Source of the DNA: Sipunculus nudus
Lineage: Eukaryota > Annelida > Sipuncula > Golfingiida > Sipunculidae
DNA length: 64,000 nt
Direction of reading: 5' to 3'
Assembly (NCBI GenBank): GCA_026874595.1
Contig: CM049308.1
Span: 36,324,027-36,388,026 of the forward strand
The notes below the pieces were generated by a model. That model ran no database searches. It saw nothing but the letters and a program-made list of their open reading frames with translations, and was not told the DNA's origin. Positions 12,608 to 23,925 of the stretch are shown one piece after another; the stretch's first letter is position 1; every line of letters begins with the position of its first letter. Made by a program: the position numbers and the translations under genes.

Positions 12608-13798
12608 TGGTTCCCAGCCTGCCTTGCGCTACGCTCACGGAGGCACGGGCACAAACCCTTACATCATCGTCCCACAATACAACGCGCAAAACAAAAACAA
12701 AGCCACATACATGTATGTTTACACGTGTTGGTCTGCTCGCTTCGAAACACCGTTATTTATATTCGTCACTTGATGGTCAGGTAACACAAAATTATTTTTC
12801 TTTTTATGCAGTGCCTTAAATCATGCCATATTCTGACTGTATGAATAGATTTTGGACATAAACAAGCCATTTTTAACCGGTTTCTTCATTAGCCAAAACA
12901 ACGTAAGACTCGGGCCGGGCAGTGCATGGCAGTGTAAATTGACAAATTTACCCATTGCTGACGTCTGCAATTTTGGGGTATCCTTCTGCGTCATTTTCAT
13001 AAGACTTCGTACTTTACTGCAGTTATATAGGAACAGTCATTGCCCAAAACGATTATGATATGCCGCGCCTGTGAGTATGTTTAATCTTGCATCGAGATAT
13101 GTGTGTTAATGCTATTTCGACCGGGCATACGCCTGAATAAACGTGTTATGTACAATGTATAAACTGACAGTGGCGGGCGTGAATAACAGGATTGGAGAAA
13201 GTTTCAGTCGCTTGGGTTACAAAGTTTTAACAGTAAGTGAGTTTTATTTCATTCATAAACGTCATATTTAGCTGAATTTCTTCGTTAATTGAGTTATTCA
13301 ATATTTTCTGCCCAAGATTAGTTAAATTAATTTTCCTCGTCATCAATAAAAAGTCAATTTATCAGATTTTCTTTGGGTTCAAAACCGTATTAAATCATTG
13401 TGTTATTAACCACCTCATAGTGTTCACATAGACAGAAATGACTATAATATGTGGCCTTTGTCATTTGAAATAGTTTTAAGTCATTTATATCTTCCATGAC
13501 TCTTAACTAAAATGTTTCTAACAGATCAACTCCCTTTGTTTACATCACATTTTCAAAGTGTACACAAAGAAGTGAACAGGATGTAGCATATTGCAGATAT
13601 ACCATACAATAATTGATGTGCTTCTCACATGAAAATAATCCAGCAATGTTTATGTTTTGATAACTGCGTAAGTTCTCTTTTGAAAAGTAATGCCCATCCA
13701 GGAGTGCTCACATGGGGGCACTGAATGGCAGCATGTTAAGTAAAAATATAAGACACATGCTATACATGACCATATTTATTATACTGTATACCATAAAC

Positions 13799-13853
<55 letters not shown>

Positions 13854-14592
13854 TCATTTTGCAAAAAAAAAAGAAAATTATTAAATTTACACAGTGCACA
13901 GTCTTCGGATGTAGAAATGCACATTCATGACTGACAAATTTTCCATAAAATAAACCTTTATGTTAACACTTTTCCCCCAAATGTAAATTATCTTTATGAT
14001 CATGAATCATATCTTATTTAGCCACCATGGTTTGTTTGGCCATGCTAAATCTAAAAATATAAAATGATCAGCTGCTCTTGTTCACGGCGTAAAGGCGATC
14101 TTCAAGGCTGATACACACACATATCGATGTCAAATTAAACATATTCACAGTCGCGGCATATCTAAATTGTTTAGCACAGTGATTGTTCAAATAACAATGC
14201 ATTAAAGTGCCAAGTCTTGTTAAAATGCCGCAGAAAGAACCCCCAAAACACAGACGTCAAACATGGGTAAATTTATCAATTTACAGTTCAATGTAATGCC
14301 CCGCGTCCTGACGTTGTTTTTGCTCTTGTAGAAACCGCTTTTAGTGTGTTTATTTATGTTCATAAACTATTCAGAAAGTAACATTATGGCATGATTTAGG
14401 TCACTTCACAAAAAGGATAAGCCCTTTTCGTAAATTTAACATCAAGTGACGAGTATAAATCACGGTGTTTCGAAGCGCTGGTCAACATCCCGACGTGTGG
14501 CTCTGTTGTTGTTTCGCGTGGTGTATTGTGGGACGATGATGTAAGGGATTGTGCCATGCCTCCGTGAGCGTAGCGCAAGGCTGCGAATGCGA
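12608..14592. mobile_element. 1985-bp fold-back element with ~500-bp inverted arms and 15-bp flanking repeat
   Basis: Arms at about 12608-13110 and 14103-14592 are inverted, diverged copies of each other (for example cttgcgctacgctcacggag at the left and its complement at the right, then catcatcgtcccacaatac, and an inner gacaaatttaccca block). cgacaggagctagca occurs immediately outside both ends (12593-12607 and 14593-14607). There is no coding sequence, and the interior carries an (AT)n tract. Confidence 0.75.
13801..13851. repeat. (AT)n microsatellite
   Basis: 51 bp of AT repeat in the spacer of the 12.6-14.6 kb fold-back element. IYIYIY open frames on both strands arise from it. Confidence 0.97.
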
Positions 14593-15000
14593 CGACAGGA
14601 GCTAGCAACACCAAGTTTTGTGCAGATGTTGGTCATACGACTCATATTTTGAAATTGAGGTTTTTGTGGCGCCACCTACATCTATCTGTTTTTTACAGAC
14701 AAAAACCGCGCATTTAGCCTTTGTCACCTTCTACATTAAAAATAATGTATGATGAAACTGTCAAGCCGAATGGTTTAATTTTTCGACAAGAATTATCATA
14801 GGGTAGGGTTCACTCAATTATTTAAGAATATATCGAGTTCATTGATCTTTGGTAGTGTCATAGAAAGCTGAAGTTGGTCTTGCGGCCATGTAAGCCTATA
14901 TCAAACTGCAATATAGACCCCTTCTGCAAAACTGTTGTTTCAAATTTTGTAACGTTGCACTAAAATGATTCTTAGGTTGCCTTTGTTCAAGTTTACTTAG
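14593..15000. repeat. Array D: right part, resuming after the fold-back insertion
   Basis: Begins with the second copy of cgacaggagctagca, then aacaccaagttttgtgcaga and tgtggcgccacct (14668). It continues the unit interrupted at 12607. Confidence 0.65.
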
Positions 15001-15289
15001 ATTATTTTGGCTGAATTATTGGACCTTTAACAATAAAAGAACTGAGATAGTATGGTAAACAAAGCTAGTAGATTCATTGTAGTAACAGGCTTAGCTTAGT
15101 GGGTATATAAGCAGAGCTGTACAATCAACATAAATCGTTGTCCGTATCCAACTTATCTGTAAGATAAATTAATGAATAAAATATATTTGTATTCTGATTT
15201 TGCTTTCAAAAGTCATCTTTTATTATTTTAAACATTTTTTTGTATTAAATAAAATCATGAAAACATTCTGGTACATTAGTTTTAGTTCA

Positions 15290-15600
15290 CTTGAGGGGCA
15301 ACTGCCTTCCTCAGTTGGGGTTGGACATCTGATGCACCTGATCAAGAGAAGTTTGATGTATCAGCCTGACATTTTGGCCTGTCCATGCATCTTTGATGGC
15401 TTTCTCATTCACAAGATTGGTGTCGCTACCTAAAATGATTTTTGTACATTGTATGTCCATGCTAATTTTTCAGAAAAGATTAGATATATCAGCCTGAAAC
15501 TGTGCATATCTGTGCATCTCGGATAGCTTCGTCGTACATACCATACATGTGGCACCACCAACAGTTGTTTTGGGTTATGTACATCCATGCCTTTAAGAGT
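15290..15600. repeat. Two degenerate array-B-type subunits
   Basis: The block 'gatgtatcagcctgacattttggcctgtccatgc' appears again as 'gatatatcagcctgaaactgtgcatatctgtgc'; each is followed by a decayed palindrome (gtgtcgctacct, gtggcaccacc). The pieces quoted are partial and diverged. Confidence 0.6.
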
Positions 15601-15949
15601 TACATTGTGTAATGAAGTGTATGCTTGAAATCGGGTTCGACATGTTTAGTACACAAACTTTGTTCATGTCACACATGTACCTGAAAACTATTAAAGTTCT
15701 TTTCAAATAATAGTCGAGCTTTATGCCGGATATATTTTCCTTGGCATAGGTTCACATTAGGCCTGTAGGCCTTGTTATAGATATGAACTGTTGACAGTTT
15801 TTATGAATATGCAAGGATCTGTAGTGGACACAGAGCACCCGAGGAATTTTACAGATGTTCCACCAAATCTATATAAAGTTAATATAAGCAGACAGCACGC
15901 ATCAAGAAGACTTAAAATGTGAATAAAGATAATTTAATGAAATCCCCTC

Positions 15950-16232
15950 CTCCTGGGCGGATATAGGATTAGAGAAAGCGGGGTGGGGGTGGGGGGGGGG
16001 GGGTGCAAAGGCGCAGGGAAAGGGAGGATGTTCCCCCTTACATAGTGTAGAAACACTAAAATGTCAGGCTGCAACGGCGCAAATTTGGGTAGTTTAAAAT
16101 GATTTATGATTCGAATTTCGCCTCTGTTTTTTTATTATATTGAGCGCTTTTTTATTTTCCAGAATTTCAGGTCGAAGGGGGAAAGGGAGAAGGCTCCCCC
16201 TGTGCCCACCCACCTCCTAAATCCATCCCTGC
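15950..16232. mobile_element. MITE-like element with gggcggatataggatt / aaatccatccctgcc ends
   Basis: The ends resemble an inverted pair (gggcggat.taggatt and its degenerate complement). Long G runs lie near the left end and G/C-rich purine runs near the right. Probably related to MITE family 1. Confidence 0.4.
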
Positions 16233-16564
16233 CTCCCCTACCAAACAGAACAGAGATAATAAAACGTTAAGAGGTATTAAATATCCCATTTTAGATAAGC
16301 AGAATCGTCTCATGGATTCGTCAAGAACTCCGAAATTTGTCGTTGGTCTCTGGAATGATCTGCCAAATGAAACGTATTGGGTCTGGCGCATGTTAGGCCG
16401 AGTATGGTCGTGTGACGGTTATCGACGTCATAACATGTTAATCGGGACATTTGGTGTCGGCGAGTAGGGGACATCTCACATTGGTCCGATATTTCGTGTA
16501 AATTACCCGAATTTCTTTTTTTCATCGCCATGCGATCACCTGACTAAGGGTAATCTCACGTATC

Positions 16565-16795
16565 AGGCGCCAATCCGGGGATGGGGGGGGGGGATTGGGG
16601 GTCGGCCCCTCCCCCCCCCCCCCCCGACCCCCTCTCACAACCAACGACCTTTTTTAGACAAATCTTATGCATGACGGGGGGTTTTTACGGTGTCGAGAAT
16701 ATCCCTGCTCTCAACCAACGACCTTTTTTAGACAGTTTTTATGCATGACACCCCGTTGACCCCTCTCTGCAAAAAATCCTGGATCCGCGCTTGCG
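16565..16795. mobile_element. GC-homopolymer element with internal 73-bp direct repeat
   Basis: Long G and C runs, then caaccaacgacctttttt occurring twice (16639 and 16712) with atgcatgac following both. The right end aatcctggatccgcgc resembles MITE family 1. The left end is unclear. Confidence 0.4.
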
Positions 16796-18944
16796 TTAAG
16801 GCCCTATATGCTTCATTTTGCCGGATCTTATGACCAAATGAGATGCCCATGAGATGATACCCGTACGACAAATGTCCTTCCCATGTTCATTCTATGCCGT
16901 GAACATCATGCGATTTTGTCGGAAATTCGTTGACATGTCCACTTTTTTATCGTACGGCAAAGTTCTAGCGCCTGGTATGTATGACATATCCTTTCTTGTT
17001 TCTGTTCCATCAAAAAGCCTTATCATCTGACGCGTGGCGGAGATCTTTTCATTCCCACGTTATCGAACCTCTTGAGACAAAAAAAAGTTGATAAATAAAA
17101 ATAAAAGGTTGGCTTTCCAGGTCCTGTTCTCGTCAATTTTGAAATTGGCTTTCCAGGTTCCGCTCTCGTCAATTTTGATTCACACCCCCACACCATCCCA
17201 TCACTTAAAAACAATTTTATATTCGGTTTTTGAAGAAATTTACCCGATTTGAGCTCCAACATTTTTCAAGAGAATAAATTAATAAAATTGTTATTAAAAT
17301 TTGTTTTGTTTTCATGTGCTTATACCTGTTTAGAAAACGAATTCTGTTTTTATCCTGTTGTTCCCTGTTCATTAGATATTTTTATCGAAAATTAAAAAAT
17401 AAGAAAAAATTAAAAAATCGCCCTCTTAAAAAAAGTGAGAACACAACTGTTTTAAGCCTAATATGGTTGACTTGGTCATAAATATGACGGTACATACAAA
17501 GCAGAAGTATAGCATTCATGTCAAATATAGCTCATAGATGTAATATAAGTCAAGCTCAATCTTTCGTCGCCTTGGGATTTCAGGAGAATAGTTTTACGTG
17601 ATCGATATTAGGACCAGGAGACCCTAAAACATTCGCACCTTCGTGGCAATGGCAGCATTGATTTATGTGCGGTAATCCTGTGTATACCAGGACAGCTAGT
17701 GGATAAGGTCCGTGGCGGTTTATTTCTATCATGAATGGTCTTCCGTGTGTTCCCGCTCTCGGTCAGGTGAGCAAAGATTCTGACATTGTCTGTAACGATC
17801 GGAGTGTCATCTCCCCCTCAGGTATACTCTAACACTAACATCCGACCACTTAACGGCATGTTTGTGTTGTCCTGTTGAAACAACCACATGTAACAAACAG
17901 CGCCTCTTTGCTGGTATAGTGATGAAACGGTCGTACAACATCCGGATTACCTAACGTCTTCGGACAGGATTATACTTGTACACATTACTGGTGACGCACA
18001 TGACCCAACTGGGACAATTTTTATTAAATATAGCCAGCTGGTCCTTGGCCCATAGAAGGTACGGTTTACAATGGTTTTTAATTTCTGTTTGTGTACCCAT
18101 TATTACTCAAACATAGATGATTGTACTAGGGACAAGCAAACAGATGGACACCCATAGGTCGACGCCGGCTCCCGTGGCCTTTTATAACGTAATTATACAA
18201 ATTTTTATACAAATTTCAAAGAGATTTTATGTTTAGTTCACAAATTTCGATAACTTTTTTATATCTCTCATACCATGAAGTCTTGTTTCCAATTATGCCC
18301 ACTGAGGGTTTTACTTCACCTGACTTGCATTAATGCTTAGCCTTAGCAATCTCTCTCTGATTGGTATCCCAGCTATGCGTGTATGTAACCAGTATGATAA
18401 CTGTTAAAGCTAGAACCGTTAAATTAATTTTAATTTTATTAAAAATTAACTAATCAATTTGATATAAACACAAATCAAGATAATCTCCTTTGTCAAGGAA
18501 ATATGTTTATGTGATAAAATTCGTCTTAAAAGAAGCTGAAGAAGGCGGGATTGCCACTGTGAACATTTTAAGACGTACACTTGAAGTGAAAGTATTGTGC
18601 TTTACAAATTACCAATTGTGTTTCAGGTTGCTAAAATATGTTTATGAGAAAATAACCTGAACAGCATCAGTCACACAAAAAAAATCCTCATCACCCTGGA
18701 AGAAACTCGGTTTCACTTGTTCGTCGGTTGCATATTGACACAGTTGGGAAATGCCCGGAATCTTGTCCACTTAAGCTGTGGTGGTTCAGGACAATTTCGA
18801 AGATTTGGATTTGTATGTTTTATTTCCGCAGACCTCGAAAACAGTCAAATTGTATGTTCATCATGTTATAAATCGAAGCCTTCTAGAACGACATAGAATC
18901 ACAACAGAACTGTGATAATAGGGAAACGCTTAAATTAACAACTT
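16796..18944. other. Non-genic region
   Basis: No recognisable gene or RNA. 17107-17175 has a short local duplication (ggctttccaggt.ctg/ccgctctcgtcaattttgaa). Otherwise I see nothing notable. Confidence 0.5.
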
Positions 18945-19260
18945 TCAACCAGAGGTCGTTTCTGCTCCAGATGATTTAGGGGACGGCATGGGAATACTTG
19001 TCCTAACTGTCAAACTTAAAAATAAAGAAAATGTTACCTGTTTATATTGGGAATGCATGTGTTTATTAAAGTCCTTATTTCTTTAAATAACTATCACAAA
19101 ATCATTCAATGTCATATGATTTGCCTTTAAACTTGTCTTACCCTACATACACTAATGAACTACATTGCCATCTTCTATAGATCTGTACCTTTGCCACTGG
19201 TGCATTTAGACGCCCCAGTGCATTGTGGGGTAAGGATTTCTGTACCCACAACTCTTGATC
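18945..19260 (+). repeat. Dispersed repeat family R2, upstream copy
   Basis: accagaggtcgtttctgctc...acttgtcctaactgtcaaac...ttacctgtttata, then cccagtgcattgtggggtaa, matching the 38310 copy. Confidence 0.6.
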
Positions 19261-19539
19261 AGCAGCTTCGTATTCTTGTTGATGTGTAGTGTTTTTTTTC
19301 ATCATTGTGGACGCCACTTAACGGTAGTCACGGGAGACATGAACTGAATCAAGATCTGCTGAGTCACTGACAGTGAGGAGCATGAGATATTGATTACATT
19401 GACGGTTTCTTTCACTATTGTACTCGTTAATCTTATCACATTAAGTGCGTTAACACACTTAACGAACAAACACCGTGCAGCAGATGAAACAGTTACAGAA
19501 GTTTAACTAGGTTCGTTGATTATTGTTGATTTAACTTGT

Positions 19540-20560
19540 AGGGAGACATAGTATTTGGTCTGTTGTCGTTTTCTGTGAAAGTTCTTGTGAACAGGATCAC
19601 TTTTGACCACTCAATATATTTTCATGAAATTTGACATTTTAATCGTTTGTACTAAAAATCTCAGACCAGTTGAAAACCGGTGACGTTGACCTTTATCTTC
19701 AAACTCAACCCAAATAAAAATAAATTTGTGAACTCCGTAACTTTGAAGTATTGCACATTTTCCCTCAACTTTGACACGCAAGACACCCAGAAAGTTCTGG
19801 GGTGAGTTCGAAAACTGTTGATCTTGACCTAGATCATCAAGGTAAATTACTTCGAACTATATACCTGGTTATTTCTAGGATTTCTTGTGAATGTGACAAC
19901 TTTGAAACTTTGCATATCCTTTCCGGGAAATTGATAAACAGGTTGTTTCAACCAAGTTGGAAAACTGGTGACCTTGTACCTTCATTTTTGAAGTCAAATC
20001 AGCCGACACAGATTTTTTATGTGAATGCTATAACTTTTGAACCACTTAATATTATATATCTTGATATCGGATACGTAAATTATTTCATCAGAATCTTGGA
20101 CGAGTCTGAAAAACGGTGATCTTGACTTTCATCTACAAGGTCAAATGAGTACTAACAAAACAGAATTGTAAAGGCTATAAATTTTTAAGTATTTTTTATT
20201 CTTCCTCAAATTTGATACACAGGCTGTTTCGACCAAGTTCTCCAGTGAGCTGTTGACCATGACCTGAATTATCAAGGTCAAATCAGCTGAGCTGTAGGTC
20301 ATTTAATCTATGCTTTCTTGCGAATGCGATAAATTTTGAAACACTGCATATCCTTTCTTCATATTTGATTCACAAGTTGCTTCAATCAAGTTCTTGAAAA
20401 AGATTGAAAACTGGTGACCTTGACCTTCATCTTCAGTTTCTTTATGCTAAACAACTTTTGAACTACTCAATATTTTTTCGTAAAATAGGATACGTAAATG
20501 TTTCTACCAAAATCTCTGAAAAATTCGATCAACTGACCTCCATCTTCTAAGTCGTATCTT
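19540..20560. repeat. Tandem-like repeat of ~140-170-bp units with gtgaccttgacctt motifs
   Basis: At least six copies of a block like 'aaaactggtgaccttgaccttcatcttc...caaggtcaaatcagc' (19680, 19825, 19970, 20118, 20245, 20414), each followed by 'gataacttttgaa..actgcatat.ctttcc'. Diverged and non-coding. Confidence 0.75.
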
Positions 20561-21189
20561 AAGAAATCTAGGATTTTGTTATCCCATAACTATCGAAGTG
20601 CTGCATTTATTTTCACCTCCAATTTGATACAAATATTTCAACCAATTTTTCTTTCAGTAATTCATTTTAATCTGCCATGTTTATCCCCTCGTATCACCCT
20701 CGAGTTTCCGCATGCATGGAAAGGGGTCTTAGTCCTTGTAATTGGGGGCTCATGTTGTATATATTGCGTGCCCCGTATTAAGCACAAATCTTTGCCTCTC
20801 GGTCTCTTTGTCTGTCTGTATTCGATATCCTCTGGCCCATTGTGAACATTATTCTCTCCGTCCCTTTCTCTGTATATTCCCTGGAGGATCGGCTTTGTGA
20901 AGTCATCAGACAGTGTCATGTGACCGTATTCTGTCGGCCCCGTTTTCCTCCCGCGTAACGCGCCTGTCATACCTCAGTGGAACCAAGTCCTCCATGCATT
21001 GTATTACACGGGGATAAAAGAACATTATTGTATCCGCCAAAACAAAGTTTTACGGATTCTATGTTTTTGACCGGGTTCCGCCGCCGTTTACGGCGCCGCG
21101 TTCATTTCCGGAGAACTCCTCTGAGACCCTTGGACCGATCTTTCCGAAACCCGGCATAGCTATTCGCTCACCTGTACAGTTGTGCCCAA

Positions 21190-22010
21190 CGAAGACCGGT
21201 GGCGCCACCTGCAGTCCTTATTGTGCAGTATGAATCTGCCTGAAATTAAGCATGTTCATAGACCTTGGAAACCTCAATTTCGTATTCAAGACTGGTGGCG
21301 CCATCTGCAATCGTTTTCGTATGGCGTCCATCCGTACGTCTGCTTTAGGAGAAAATTGCTCAAATCTCAGGAGTGGTTCAATGTATGGGTCTGAAATTTG
21401 GCATGTATATCAATCTTGGAGAGTTTTCTTGTAGCCCAAACAGGTGGCGCCACCGACCTTCTCGTTTTCATAGAATATATCAATGCTCTTTTCTCAGGAG
21501 TGATTTGCCGTATTGGCCGTATTGTTCATGTTCATAGATCTTTGATACCCCAATCTCATATGTAATGCTGCTGGCACCATCTGCAATGTTTTTTGCGTGG
21601 CGTCCATCCGTGTGTTTGCTTAAGCTGAGAATTGCTCATATCTCAGGAGTGGTTAAATGTATTGGTTTGACATTTGGCATGTCCATCCATCTTGGAGAGT
21701 TTTCATATACACCAGATAGGTTGCGCTACCTACTTTCCACTTTCATAGAAAAAGTTCATGCTCTCTTCTCAGGAGGGATTTGCTCTATTGCCCTGAAATA
21801 ATGCATGTCCGTAGATCTTTAATACCTGCATCTTGAATTTTAAGACTGGTTGCGCCAACTGCAATTGGGTCTGCGAGGTGTCCATCCGTCTGTTTGCTTT
21901 GGGTAAGATTCGCTCATGCCTGAGGAGTGTATCAGCCTGAAATGTTGGCATGTTCATCCGTATTGGATAGTTTTGTTGTAGACCAGACAGGTGGCGCCAC
22001 CTGCTGTTCT
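21190..22010. repeat. Tandem array B, ~277-bp units with paired GGTGGCGCCACC palindromes
   Basis: ccatctgcaa-type blocks recur at 21301, 21577 and 21855, and the second palindrome at 21441, 21717 and 21989. Units include ctcaggagtggttcaatgta and ggcatgtccatcc blocks. The period and palindrome spacing match array A although the rest of the sequence differs. Confidence 0.9.
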
Positions 22011-22940
22011 GTTTTTAGCTCAGCGGACTGTAAGTCATCTGAGCTATAGCAATCACTCTTTGTCCGGCGTCCGTTAGTCCGCCTGTTTGTCCGTCCGTTA
22101 ACCAGGCACAATTCGTAACCGCTGGTCCTGGAATCTTCTAGCTTCATATTTAGGGAGGGAGGTTCATGAAAAATTTCCTTGGAAAACTGAAATTAGGTCT
22201 CTGTTACCCATATATGAGCTATGGGGCTCCGAAGTACCCCCCCCCCCCCGCCCCCCCCCCCCCCAGAATAGAATAATGAAAAATTGGATACAAAAGCTGA
22301 AGTATCTGAACAACTATTGCATTGATCACCATGATTCTTTTGCATGGATATTGATCATGGAATGTTTTCATCAGTTTCTGCAGAGTGTTGGCGCCACCTG
22401 TATTTGTCCAATTTTTATGAATTGTTTTCTCTATTTTTGATACCTTTAGAGATGTGGTCATCTATTAACAGGGCACAAATTGTAACGACTGGACCTAGAA
22501 TTTTCTCTCTTGACATGCAGGGAGGCCCATGAGTAGTCTTATTGGAAACCTGAAATAAGGTCTCTGTTACCCATATCCTCCAAGTTATGGGCTTCCAAAG
22601 TATCCCTCAGAATAATGGAAAATTTGATACAAGAGCTATAGTATCTGAACAACGAATACAATGATCACCATGATTTTTTGCAAGGATATTGATCATGGAG
22701 AGTTTCGTCAGTTTTTGCAGACTGGTGGTGCCACCTGGATTTTAAAAAAATGACACTTCTTTCTCTACTTTTGCGACCTTAAAAGATGTGGTCATCTGTT
22801 AATAGGGCACAAATCGTAACCATTGCACCTAGAATCTTCTAACTTGACATCAAGGAGGACCATGAAAAATCTCCTTGGAAACCTGAAATTAGGTGTCTGT
22901 TACTCAGAGCTATGCTTAAGTTGATGGGGATACCACCTGT
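22011..22940. repeat. ~337-bp tandem units continuing from array B
   Basis: cctagaattttct/cctagaatcttct recurs at 22493 and 22829, and the ggcgccacct/ggtgccacct block at about 22390 and 22726. Each unit contains agggcacaaattgtaac, ggaaacctgaaattagg and ggatattgatcatgga. A poly-C tract (22238-22264) interrupts the first unit. Confidence 0.85.
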
Positions 22941-23345
22941 AAAATTTGGCATTGATAAAATTCCTTTTGTGAATGTTATATTTCCTAGTCAGCTGAGCGT
23001 CATGACCCCTGGGTCACTTGTTATATAATACATTGAAGCACTTTTACTCAGTAGTGGATTGGTGTCTCGGCCTTAAATCTTGCATGGTGTATCCATCCGT
23101 AGATCTGTTTTGATGAACATTGCACATATATGAGGAGATTAATTGGCATCAGTGATGCCACACATTTAGAGTCATGTAATATCATGAACATTCAGTGCCT
23201 TACTTTTTATCCATGCCTCTGTGATACTGTGGATACACGTAGTCGCTTGTCCTCTACCAGTATACTAGTTTATAAATGAAACGAAAGACCCCCTTTCTAA
23301 AGACTAAATCATTAACCTCCCAAGCATATGAAACTGATATATAAT

Positions 23346-23585
23346 CAGGGCCGGTTTCATGGTTGGGGGAAACCTTAGAAATGTTCACTGTATATCTACC
23401 AAGCTCCAAATATAATAAGGTCGATTCATTTGAGTTAAACCATGAAATTATATGTTAATTACCTGTGTGTTATAAGTGTTACGGTATTGTTGTTTTTTTT
23501 TTTCATGGATCAGACAACTCCTCCCCCCTCCCCCCCCCCCCCCCACACACACACACTTCAAAGAGAAATCCGGAATCCGGCCCTG
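23346..23585. mobile_element. 240-bp MITE with CAGGGCCGG termini
   Basis: Termini cagggccggtttc and its near complement ending in ccggccctg. The interior contains a long C run with (AC)n. The flanks are ataat and ttaat, so a short T/A-rich target duplication is possible. Confidence 0.5.
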
Positions 23586-23916
23586 TTAATATCCTATGCT
23601 CTATGGACAGCCTTTAGAAAAAAGGTTATGAACGACTGTACCTGGCACGTGAAAATGTTTACATGGATTATTAAAATCAGATATTGATCGTAAGATATTT
23701 TCATGCTTGGTAACGCAAATATTTGCTATTCACCAAACCTATGTATCAAATGATATGGAATTTACACAGGGTCACATGTGAATTAATTAAGTTTAGCCTA
23801 AATTTTAAAATGATGAAGATAAAAATAAGAAAAAAAAACGAAGTGTAAAAGTCAAATAGCGACCTACCTTGAATTTGTTTACACAAAGTCCTGCCCCGGC
23901 TGAATATCAAACAAGG

Positions 23917-23925
23917 TATAAAAAG
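23917..23925 (+). promoter_or_regulatory. Candidate TATA box (TATAAAAAG)
   Basis: A near-ideal TATA motif in a locally less AT-rich context (ggTATAAAAAGtcgtgacc), 2.8 kb upstream of the first coding exon on the same strand. It could be the channel promoter, with an unseen 5' exon joining at 26687. No donor site or transcript supports this, so it is only a candidate. Confidence 0.2.
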
